From contig NZ_CP130886.1 of the NCBI RefSeq assembly GCF_030622045.1, forward strand, positions 2,555,557-2,619,556: a DNA stretch of 64,000 bases, read 5' to 3'. Below are positions 25,337 through 32,693 of this stretch, one piece after another. The notes beneath the pieces are model-generated. The model had not been told where the DNA came from and did no database searches. It was given only the letters and a program-made list of their open reading frames with translations. Position 1 is the first letter of the stretch. Each line of letters starts with the position of its first letter. Position numbers and translations under genes: made by a program. The DNA is from Planctellipticum variicoloris (GTDB lineage: Bacteria > Planctomycetota > Planctomycetia > Planctomycetales > Planctomycetaceae).

Positions 25337-25361
25337 TGCGCAGATTCGGTGACTCTGCGCA
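25337..25361. repeat. 25-bp palindromic unit 2 (iteron-like)
   Basis: Second copy of the unit at 24,108: same TGCGCAG/CTGCGCA arms and TTCGG.GACT spacer, immediately right of the IS630 copy and about 100 bp before the DUF1580 start. Confidence 0.5.
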
Positions 25362-25461
25362 GAATCTGACTCAATTCAAATCGATCGCGGGACGGTCGAC
25401 GCCTACCCTCTCATTCACATGCGAAACACAACGTTTTGCAACGGTGCCTGCCGTAAGTTGA

Positions 25462-25779
25462 ATGAAAGGGTTATTGATATCGCCGACTGATGTCTACAAC
25501 GCCGTCCCTGTTCCCGAGGTCCCGGCGCTCTTCCCCGGTCGACCGTCCATCGCCACAGTCTGGCGGTGGATTTTGAACGGCGTTCGCGGTCCCAACGGGG
25601 AGACCGTCCGCCTGGAGTCGTTCAAATGCGGCGGGCGGCGCTTCGTCCAACGTGACGCCATCGACCGGTTCATTGCCGCCTGGAACGCCGAACCGACTGC
25701 CAAGCCGCCGGTCCGCGATGACGATGCTGTTCGTCGGGCTCGGGATGCTGCGAAAGCCCTGGAAGCCCTCGGGGCGTGA
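25462..25779 (+). CDS. DUF1580 helix-turn-helix protein
   Basis: 105 residues. DUF1580 is a planctomycete-enriched family resembling excisionase/AlpA-type HTH proteins. SPTDVYNAVPVPEVPALFPGRPSIATVWRWILNGVRG is the recognition region with the conserved Trp pair, followed by GGRRFVQRDAIDRFIAAW, the typical MerR/excisionase-like wing. It may regulate integration/excision or the primase gene that follows 132 nt downstream. Family assignment is by pattern; the role is inference. Confidence 0.75.
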   Translation: MKGLLISPTDVYNAVPVPEVPALFPGRPSIATVWRWILNGVRGPNGETVRLESFKCGGRRFVQRDAIDRFIAAWNAEPTAKPPVRDDDAVRRARDAAKALEALGA

Positions 25780-25911
25780 GACGTCTCCGCGTGCTCTCTG
25801 TTCGTTCACTTCTCCAGAAAGCGACGGACGCCCCCTCATCATCAGCAGCCACCGACAAAGGGAGCCCGGCGGTGTGACGAGCACCAACCGGGCCATGAGA
25901 AACGATATAGC

Positions 25912-28305
25912 ATGGATTCTACCTTGTCGCAGGATGCGAGCAAGCCCACCCGACCGGAGGCTCCGATCAATCCGATCCGGGCCCGAGCCTGCAGCCTGCT
26001 GCAGGCCGGAATCTCGTTTATCCCGGTGGGATCTGACAAACGACCTGCATTCGATCGTCTTCCAGCCGGGATTGACGGCAAGCCCTCGTGGGACATCTTC
26101 ACGACGGAATTGCCGACGGCCGACGAGATCGACGGCTGGTTTGCCGACGGAGCCTATGGGATCGCGGTCGTCAACGGGCTGGTGAGCAGCAACCTGGAGA
26201 CGGTCGACTTCGATCTGCCCGAGGGATACTCTGCCGATCATTCGCAGCGGACCTGCGAGGCCTTCCTGGTGCAGGCCGAGCAACTGCTCCCCGGAATCTC
26301 CAATCGGTTGCAGGTCACGAAGACGCGGAAGGGCTTTCACATCCGGTTCCGCTGTGTGGGGCCTGTCGAAGGCAATCAGAAGCTGGCCAACGTGCCGAAG
26401 CTCAACGCGGAAGGCTCCCCGGATCTTGACCGCCTTGGACGCCCTAAGAAGGCAGTATTGATCGAGACTCGCGGGGAAGGTGGATACGCCCTCGAATTCC
26501 CGACGCCAGGCTACACGCACCATGCAGGCCCCAATATCGAAGATGCCTTGCGGATCACCGGCGACGAGCGGCGCACCCTGCTGGCCATCGCTCGAATACT
26601 CGACGGGTTTCCCGAGGAGCAGCAGGCCGAGTCGATCCCGGCTGAACTGAATCTGCAGACCGGCGACGACCTGCGGCCGGGGGACGATTACAACGCTCGT
26701 GCCCGCTGGGAGGATCTGCTCCCCGACCTCGGGCTGGAAGTCATCGACACGACGCCGGCCGGTGTGACTCGCTTGCACCGGAAGGGCTCCGGCAACCTTC
26801 TGGCCGCCACGATCAATTTCAAGGGGACCAACCGGCTGCACGTCTTTTCGTCGAATCTTGATCTGGACGCGGAGCAGTCCTATTCCAAGTTCGCAGTCTA
26901 CGCCCGCCTGCAGCACGACGGGGATTTCTCCGACGCGACAAAGGCCCTGCGATCACAAGGCTATGGAAGCCTTCCCAAGATCACACAGCCGGGCTCGACG
27001 CACTGCACCGTCCAGCCCAAGACATCATCGTCGGCGGCCGGCAAGAAATCCGCGATGACAACTTCCCTGCAGTTCGTGCGGGCCTGTGACGTTGAACCGA
27101 AGGAAGTGCAGTGGCTGTGGCCGGGCCGGATTCCGTTGGGGAAGATGACGCTGATCGGCGGCGATCCCGGCCTGGGAAAGTCGCATCTGACAGTAGACAT
27201 CGCCGCGCGGGTGACGACCGGCAGGAACTGGCCTGACGGCTCCCCTGGCTGCGATCCTGGCTCCGTCATCATCTTCTCCGCCGAAGATGACGCGGACGAT
27301 ACCATTGTCCCGCGACTGATTGCGGCCGGCGCTGACCTGCAGCGGGTGCATATCTTCAAATGTGTGAAGATGGCCGACGCCGAAGGCAACGAGGCCGAAC
27401 GCGGTTTCGATATGACGACAGACCTGCCGATTCTGAAGCGGGCCGCCGAAGAGATCAGCGATGTGAAGCTGGAGGTGATCGACCCGGTTTCGTCCTACAC
27501 CGGAAAGACCGACAGCCACAAGAACGCCGAAGTGCGGGTCATGCTGTCACCGCTGGCCGACCTGGCTGCCACTTATGACTTCTCCGTCGTCTCGATCACG
27601 CACTTGAACAAGAGCGGCGGGGGGAAGGCCGTGTACCGCTCGACCGGCTCCCTGGCCTTTGCAGCGGCCGCCCGTGCGGTCTGGATGTTCTGCCAGGATC
27701 TGGACGACAAAAACCGACGCCTGTTGCTGCCGGTGAAGTGCAACCTGGCAAAGACGATCCCCGGACTGGCCATGACGATCGAGAACGGGCCAGCCGGCTC
27801 GCACATCCGCTGGGAAGCCAATCCCGTGGAAATGACCGGCGACGAGTATCTGCGGAAGGAAGCCGACAGCGCCGGAAGCAGCGACCAAGATCGTGGCGAA
27901 CTCCACCGCGCCTGCGACCTGCTGTTGGAACTGCTCAACGATGGGCCGATCCCGTCGAATGATATGAAGGAGGCCGCGACCGCTCACGGGATTACGCCCG
28001 CAACCCTGAAGCGAGCGCGGGAGCAACTGAACGTCAAAGCAACGAAATGCCGGGAGTCCGGAAAGTGGGCAGTGTCGCTGCCGGAGGGGCTACTGGCTCA
28101 TACCATCCCACATGAGAAACATGAACCCCATGAACCCCATGAGCCACTTGATTTCAATTCCAGGCCCGGAACGACATGCAAGCGTTCAGAAGGGGCTCAA
28201 GAAGTTCAAGGGGCCCAAGAAAACCATCATGGGCATAGTGAGCCGGTTGACGACGAGCCCGAACCAGACCTGCCGTACAATCCCGCGCTGCTAGGGGGCT
28301 GGTAA
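25912..28305 (+). CDS. Primase-polymerase fused to RepA/RecA-like AAA helicase
   Basis: 797 residues. Initiates replication of the element: an N-terminal prim-pol (archaeo-eukaryotic primase-like) domain to about residue 230 with acidic metal-binding positions around NLETVDFDLPEGY and a later RLQVTKTRKGFHIRF segment, then a linker, then a RecA-like ATPase at about 385-640 with Walker A GGDPGLGKSHLT and Walker B-like KLEVIDPVSSYTG, plus SITHLNKSGGGK. The C-terminus has a winged-helix-like segment and a HEKHEPHEPHEP repeat. Common in phages, satellites and plasmids; nothing conjugative is nearby. Confidence 0.85.
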   Translation: MDSTLSQDASKPTRPEAPINPIRARACSLLQAGISFIPVGSDKRPAFDRLPAGIDGKPSWDIFTTELPTADEIDGWFADGAYGIAVVNGLVSSNLETVDFDLPEGYSADHSQRTCEAFLVQAEQLLPGISNRLQVTKTRKGFHIRFRCVGPVEGNQKLANVPKLNAEGSPDLDRLGRPKKAVLIETRGEGGYALEFPTPGYTHHAGPNIEDALRITGDERRTLLAIARILDGFPEEQQAESIPAELNLQTGDDLRPGDDYNARARWEDLLPDLGLEVIDTTPAGVTRLHRKGSGNLLAATINFKGTNRLHVFSSNLDLDAEQSYSKFAVYARLQHDGDFSDATKALRSQGYGSLPKITQPGSTHCTVQPKTSSSAAGKKSAMTTSLQFVRACDVEPKEVQWLWPGRIPLGKMTLIGGDPGLGKSHLTVDIAARVTTGRNWPDGSPGCDPGSVIIFSAEDDADDTIVPRLIAAGADLQRVHIFKCVKMADAEGNEAERGFDMTTDLPILKRAAEEISDVKLEVIDPVSSYTGKTDSHKNAEVRVMLSPLADLAATYDFSVVSITHLNKSGGGKAVYRSTGSLAFAAAARAVWMFCQDLDDKNRRLLLPVKCNLAKTIPGLAMTIENGPAGSHIRWEANPVEMTGDEYLRKEADSAGSSDQDRGELHRACDLLLELLNDGPIPSNDMKEAATAHGITPATLKRAREQLNVKATKCRESGKWAVSLPEGLLAHTIPHEKHEPHEPHEPLDFNSRPGTTCKRSEGAQEVQGAQENHHGHSEPVDDEPEPDLPYNPALLGGW

Positions 28306-28520
28306 TGATTGCCGACACCTGCCCGGACTGTGGCGGCGATCGGTTTGAGGAAGTCGCCAGCGGACGCTTCGCACGCTGCCGCTGGCGGCTCCGCAGTCCC
28401 GACGATGGTCGATCTGCCACGGCATTCCCCGGAACCGTCAGAGCGACACAGAGACGCTCACAGCGGGTGAGTACGCAACCGACTGACTTGGACGAACTCG
28501 ACCGGCTGTTCCGGGGCTGA
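28305..28520 (+). CDS. Small zinc-ribbon-like protein
   Basis: 71 residues, start ATG 28,305 sharing a base with the primase stop (TAATG), so translationally coupled. N-terminal CPDCGGDRFEEVASGRFARC holds three Cys of a probable zinc ribbon; the C-terminus is basic then acidic (DLDELDRLFRG). Possibly an accessory replication factor. Low information content. Confidence 0.6.
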   Translation: MIADTCPDCGGDRFEEVASGRFARCRWRLRSPDDGRSATAFPGTVRATQRRSQRVSTQPTDLDELDRLFRG

Positions 28521-28689
28521 GCAAGACGGGACCAGTGCCCATCTCCTCACTTGAGGGCACAGACTTATGGTTCGATGGTAAATTGAGGATCACCAGCAGA
28601 ATCAGTCGATAAAGTCTCGGATAACCTGACGCGCAACTTGGCTCGGGGGCAGGAGTTCAAATCCGAAACGGCGTTTGTAAAACCCGCAA

Positions 28690-29421
28690 TCACCTGCCGA
28701 CCCGATAAAAGCCACGCGGAGGGGGCGGGACCTTCACAACGATTACGCTGTGAGTCCGTCGCCTCGCCTTCCTCTCGATCCGGGGAGTCGCCTGAGTTGG
28801 CAGGTCAGAGAGCCGCTGGATCTCTTCGTCGCTGATCCGGCGCAGTCGGGCTTCGGACGTCCGCCAGCTGCGGGCTTCGGCGTAGACCCACCCACCAACC
28901 TTCCAGACAACGGCTCCATTCCGTTGCGGAAACTCGTCCTTCAACCAGCCCAGTCGCTCCAGGCCCGTACCGCCACAGCGTCGCCGGGCCACGCAGACAT
29001 GGGTGGGAACCAGTGCGAAGATCTGCTGCTCCTGCCGGCGGCAACGGCGTTTCAGCTCTTCTGTCCGCATTCGTCGGAGCGTTCGACCGTATTCCCGACA
29101 TGCGGCGCCACAGTAGCTCGCGGATTTCTGACGCACGAGCTGGCAGCAGACCCAGCAGCGTTTCCGCGGACGCTCGAACCGGGTCCGACAGTCCAGGCTG
29201 CAGTAGACCTTTCGGCCATGCCGCAGAGCGCGCCGGCAGCAGCGACAAGACTTCCCGTTGAAGATGGCCTTCCGAGCCGCTTCACACTGACGGGCATTCG
29301 CGTAGCAGCTCCGCGAGCAGTATAGATCCTGACCGCGTCGCAGACGCCTTTGACACCAGCCACAGGCTCGACCGGGCTCGGTGCGAATCTGAGGTTCGCG
29401 GCAGGCTGCGATCGTACTCAT
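28690..29421 (-). CDS. Cys-rich protein with three tandem zinc-knuckle motifs
   Basis: 243 residues, divergent from the WYL regulator gene. Three consecutive repeats of C-x2-C-x11-C-x3-C: CGWCQRRLRRGQDLYCSRSC, then CRCCRRALRHGRKVYCSLDC, then CWVCCQLVRQKSASYCGAAC. They are separated by Arg-rich linkers and followed by a basic tail. The pattern resembles treble-clef zinc fingers that bind nucleic acid. ATG 29,421 is preceded by GGAGG at ideal spacing; longer frames reach 29,568 but lack such a site. I do not recognise a known family. Its place next to the BREX regulator is suggestive only. Confidence 0.65.
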   Translation of the reverse strand: MSTIAACREPQIRTEPGRACGWCQRRLRRGQDLYCSRSCYANARQCEAARKAIFNGKSCRCCRRALRHGRKVYCSLDCRTRFERPRKRCWVCCQLVRQKSASYCGAACREYGRTLRRMRTEELKRRCRRQEQQIFALVPTHVCVARRRCGGTGLERLGWLKDEFPQRNGAVVWKVGGWVYAEARSWRTSEARLRRISDEEIQRLSDLPTQATPRIERKARRRTHSVIVVKVPPPPRGFYRVGR

Positions 29422-29606
29422 TGTGGCCTCCATCCACTCGCCAGATCGGTCCCTTGACATGACGACCGGAGTCACGAAATTGTACCGCCTCCTCACGGCG
29501 CACTGGAGCCCCACCTTTTGAGACCGGAGCCGAACCAAACCGGTTTGAGACGATGAAGCCGAAATCATCCTTTCGGTTCGCGGATCATCTTATTGGCCCC
29601 CGCTAT

Positions 29607-29619
29607 GACACCCCGTGTC
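29607..29619. promoter_or_regulatory. Possible operator (GACAC/GTGTC inverted repeat) before WYL gene
   Basis: GACAC-CCC-GTGTC lies in the divergent gap between the Cys-rich gene and the WYL regulator, 50 bp before the regulator ATG. BREX-type WYL repressors (BrxR) commonly bind an inverted repeat upstream of their own gene; whether this is that site is unknown. No clear -35/-10 pair was identified. Confidence 0.25.
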
Positions 29620-29668
29620 CCACCCCACTGGTAGAATCGCCCGCGACTTCAAGATGAAAGTGTGAGGC

Positions 29669-30724
29669 ATGGCTGAGACACCCGGTCTTTTACGGCAATG
29701 GAAGATCCTGCAGGTTCTGTCCGCCCGCCGGTTAGGCGTGACTGTGCAGGAACTGGCGGACGACACCGGCGTCAATCTGCGGACGATTCGCCGGGACCTG
29801 AAGCTGTTCCAGCAGCTAGGCCTCCCACTGGAGGAGCAGGCCGGGACGAACGGCAAGAAGTTCTGGCGGATCGCAGAAGAAGGCCGTCTGCCGGCGCTCC
29901 AACTGACGGTCGAGGAAGCGGCGGCTCTGTATGTCGGGCAACGGCTGCTGGAGCCTCTTGCTGGAACCGTCTTCTGGAAGTCGTCGCGGGAGGCATTCGA
30001 AAAGATCCGGACGCGTCTCGGTCCGGCGGCTCTTCGCCACCTGGAGAAGCTGGCCGAAGGATTTCACCAGACCGCGGTCGGCAAGACCGATTACTCATCG
30101 AAGGCCGAACTGATCGACCAGCTGGTCTTCGCGATCGAGGAACGCAGACTTTCTGTCTTGACCTACCAGTCGCTCCGATCGACGGAACCCGTGACGCTCT
30201 ACGACGTCCATCCGTACGCTCTGGTCTTCCACAAGGGGGCGCTCTACCTCGTCGGCTGGTCCTGCGACCATGACGAGATCCGGACGTTCAAAGTCGATCG
30301 GATTTCCGACGTCGACGTCCAGGGACTGCAGTTCCCCAAACCCAGAGAGTTCCAGATTGAGAAGCACCTGGCCGGGGCGTTTGGCCTGATCCGGAGCGAC
30401 GGCTCGCCGACGACTGTGCGGGTTCGCTTCCGGCGGACGGTCGTCCGGATTCTGGAAGAGAAGCAGTTCCACGACTCGCAGATGCTGACAAAGCGGAGAG
30501 ACGGCAGCGCCGATGTCGAGTTCCGCCTGACCGCGTTCGAAGAGTTCCTGGCGTGGATTCTCAGCTTCGGACCCCATGCGGAGATCCTGGAGCCACCGTA
30601 CCTGCGGGAGGAATTGGCGGAAACACTGCGGGGGACGCTGGATGTTTACGAGCGGTCGCGACCGTCCGACAGTCCGCCGATTTCTCCGCCGCCGCGTTCC
30701 AACCGCCCCTCTGCACCGAATTGA
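29669..30724 (+). CDS. WYL-domain transcriptional regulator (BrxR-like)
   Basis: 351 residues. N-terminal HTH_11 winged helix (LLRQWKILQVLSARRLGVTVQELADDTGVNLRTIRRDLKLFQ), central WYL domain with ALVFHKGALYLVGWSCDHDEIRTFKVDRI, then a C-terminal WCX-like dimerisation part (EFRLTAFEEFLAWILSFGPHAEILEP). First regulator upstream of brxA, the position of BrxR in many BREX loci, so it probably represses or senses ligand for the defence operon. Ribosome site GTGAGG is present. Confidence 0.85.
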   Translation: MAETPGLLRQWKILQVLSARRLGVTVQELADDTGVNLRTIRRDLKLFQQLGLPLEEQAGTNGKKFWRIAEEGRLPALQLTVEEAAALYVGQRLLEPLAGTVFWKSSREAFEKIRTRLGPAALRHLEKLAEGFHQTAVGKTDYSSKAELIDQLVFAIEERRLSVLTYQSLRSTEPVTLYDVHPYALVFHKGALYLVGWSCDHDEIRTFKVDRISDVDVQGLQFPKPREFQIEKHLAGAFGLIRSDGSPTTVRVRFRRTVVRILEEKQFHDSQMLTKRRDGSADVEFRLTAFEEFLAWILSFGPHAEILEPPYLREELAETLRGTLDVYERSRPSDSPPISPPPRSNRPSAPN

Positions 30725-30789
30725 CGCCCTTCGATCGCAACTCCCGGATGACTTTGCCGCTCGCGCTCCCCGGAAAGGAAAATCCCGCC

Positions 30790-31161
30790 ATGTGGCTCTT
30801 CGCCAGATACGGTTTCTTCAGCGCAGTCTGCGCCCGGCAGGGTGCTGGCGGTCATGACCAGCCGGTTGATCCAGACCGGCTGATGATCCGTGCCCGCTTG
30901 AAGACACACCTGGCTGCCCTGTTTCAGCGTTTTCCCGAGCTGCTCGGCGATGCCGACATCCAGCACTTTCCCGGCAGTGATTACGCGTTCCGGATCTTCG
31001 TCCCCAAGCCCATCTGGGGGCAGGTCCTCGCCGCCCTGAATGACGAACTGGACTTCGACAACTTCAAGTCGGAGGTGGCCCAGCATCAGGGACTGGCCGG
31101 AGCGGCCTACGAACAGTCGCTCCACAAGGTCTGGTCGGTGATGCGGCAACTTCAGAAATAG
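30790..31161 (+). CDS. Conserved hypothetical (MWLF family) protein
   Basis: 123 residues from ATG 30,790, with AAAGGA at good spacing. Starts MWLFARYGFFSAVCARQGAG, continues as an alpha/beta fold (LMIRARLKTHLAALFQRFPELL, DYAFRIFVPKPIWGQVLAALNDELDFDNFKSEV) and ends LHKVWSVMRQLQK. I recognise this as a short conserved family common in planctomycetes without known function. Lies between regulator and BREX operon; not one of the canonical BREX genes. Confidence 0.7.
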   Translation: MWLFARYGFFSAVCARQGAGGHDQPVDPDRLMIRARLKTHLAALFQRFPELLGDADIQHFPGSDYAFRIFVPKPIWGQVLAALNDELDFDNFKSEVAQHQGLAGAAYEQSLHKVWSVMRQLQK

Positions 31162-31517
31162 GGGACATCGTCCTCGGACGCGAAACGACACAGGCCTGTT
31201 CGTCTTGCCATCTGCCGGCAAATCCGAACGAATCGGAATGCTAGGCACTTCATGCCAGAGCCACGTTGCAACGTTCGTTGTCTTGAGCACTTGCTGCCAG
31301 TTGCGAGCAGTACGTCCCGCGAGCTACACTCCGCTGAACAATTTTGAACATGAACAAGTTGAGTCGCTCGATCCGCCGCAGCTCGGGAAGCGTCCTCGAC
31401 AGGGTTTCGACGTCAAATTCATCGTCGACTGCCTGGCCAGAGGCTCGCCAAGAGAGCATCGCATTCGGCGCTCAACGCGTGACAACCACAACCGAGTTGC
31501 TCCTTGAATCGAGTCTG
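31162..31517. other. 356-bp region before brxA
   Basis: No convincing gene in this stretch. The brxA reading frame is open back to an ATG at 31,344, but the extra N-terminal residues are low-complexity and not family-like. Presumably holds the BREX promoter; I saw no well-spaced -35/-10 pair or strong inverted repeat to name. Confidence 0.4.
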
Positions 31518-32108
31518 ATGCGCTATCGGGCTGACATCACCGCTGGTTCCCTCAAGCTCCCTGAGAGCAGGATCATCGCGGACCTGCTCATGCGACAAGT
31601 TGATCCGACTGGCTGGACTCAGGCGATCCAGGCAGAGAATCTGCTGCAGGCACGGAATCCCGAAACGGCCCGCCGTCTTTGCCGACTGATTCGCGCTCGT
31701 CTGGAGACGATGGAAGCCGGTCTTTGGAAGCTCGTTCGCGACGGCAAGGGAGACGTGGCCACGCATGCGGTCTTTGCCGCCGCGGTGAAACACAGTCCCC
31801 TGCTCGGCGACTTTCTGCAGTCGATCGTGTGCGAGCAGTACCGGCGATTTGCGAAGACGCTGTCGAATTCGCTCTGGTCTGAGTATCTGACTGGGTGCCG
31901 GGAACGCGATCCCGAGATGCCGTTGTGGAACGAAACGACCCGACGTCGGCTCCGCTCTTCCGTGTTTCAGATGCTGGCTCAGGCCGGCTACATCGAAAAC
32001 ACGCGGTCTCTCAGGTTGCAGAAGGTCCACATCGCCGAGCCGGTGCTGCGATACCTGAGGGCTCACAGTGAGAAATATGTCCTCCGCTGCATCGAGGTGG
32101 CCCCATGA
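31518..32108 (+). CDS. brxA: BREX protein BrxA (DUF1819)
   Basis: 196 residues from ATG 31,518; GTG 31,479 or ATG 31,344 are possible but would add an unusual Ser/Thr-rich leader. The opening YRADITAGSLKLPESRIIADLLM and the end LRYLRAHSEKYVLRCIEV match the DUF1819/BrxA pattern. BrxA is a small helical DNA-binding subunit of BREX, implicated in defence but not the methylation step itself. Stop overlaps the brxB start (ATGA). Confidence 0.9.
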   Translation: MRYRADITAGSLKLPESRIIADLLMRQVDPTGWTQAIQAENLLQARNPETARRLCRLIRARLETMEAGLWKLVRDGKGDVATHAVFAAAVKHSPLLGDFLQSIVCEQYRRFAKTLSNSLWSEYLTGCRERDPEMPLWNETTRRRLRSSVFQMLAQAGYIENTRSLRLQKVHIAEPVLRYLRAHSEKYVLRCIEVAP

Positions 32109-32680
32109 GCGACACTCTCAACGAACGCCTCAACAAGATCATGCCGCGGATCACGTCCGATGAATTCCTCAGCGGCAGCGGCATCGGGAACGAGATCGCG
32201 TTTTACATCTTCGATTATCCCCCGGAAGACGAATTGCGGGTCCGCGACTTCCTCCGCACGCTGCTGGAGCACATTCCCAAACAGAGGCCTGACCTGCGCG
32301 TGAAGCATGTCAACCTGTTTGATTTCGTGCTCGAATATCTCCGCAGCCGCAATCTGCTCGACAAAGCGATCCAGATGCAGCGGGAAAAGGGAGACGAAGC
32401 GCTCCAGAAGGCGCTGGCCGGTCCGCTGCACGAATCGAAACTCGGGCCCCTCTTTGCCGATGCCGCCCAGCCAGACCAGCACGATCTCGTCATCGTCTCC
32501 GGCGTCGGCAGTGTCTGGCCGCTTCTCCGTTCGCACACGTTGCTCAACAACCTCCACGCCGTCATGGGGCAGACGCCGCTCGTCATGTTCTATCCCGGCC
32601 GGTACGACGGGCAGTCCCTCCGGCTGTTCGGCAAGCTGAAGAACAACAACTACTACCGGGCGTTCAAGCTCGTTCCGTAA
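32105..32680 (+). CDS. brxB: BREX protein BrxB (DUF1788)
   Basis: 191 residues, overlapping brxA by 4 nt. Recognisable DUF1788 features: IAFYIFDYPPEDELRVRDFL, VNLFDFVLEYLRSRNLLDKAI, DLVIVSGVGSVWPLLRSHTLLNNLHAVMGQTPLVMFYPGRYDGQSLRLFG. It belongs to the core of type I BREX; its biochemical role remains unclear. Ends 13 nt before brxC. Confidence 0.95.
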   Translation: MSDTLNERLNKIMPRITSDEFLSGSGIGNEIAFYIFDYPPEDELRVRDFLRTLLEHIPKQRPDLRVKHVNLFDFVLEYLRSRNLLDKAIQMQREKGDEALQKALAGPLHESKLGPLFADAAQPDQHDLVIVSGVGSVWPLLRSHTLLNNLHAVMGQTPLVMFYPGRYDGQSLRLFGKLKNNNYYRAFKLVP

Positions 32681-32693
32681 TTCCGAGGCCCTG

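Noticed and set aside
31344-31517. N-terminal extension of BrxA
   Set aside because: The extra residues are Ser/Thr/Arg-rich and family similarity begins at about the ATG at 31,518.
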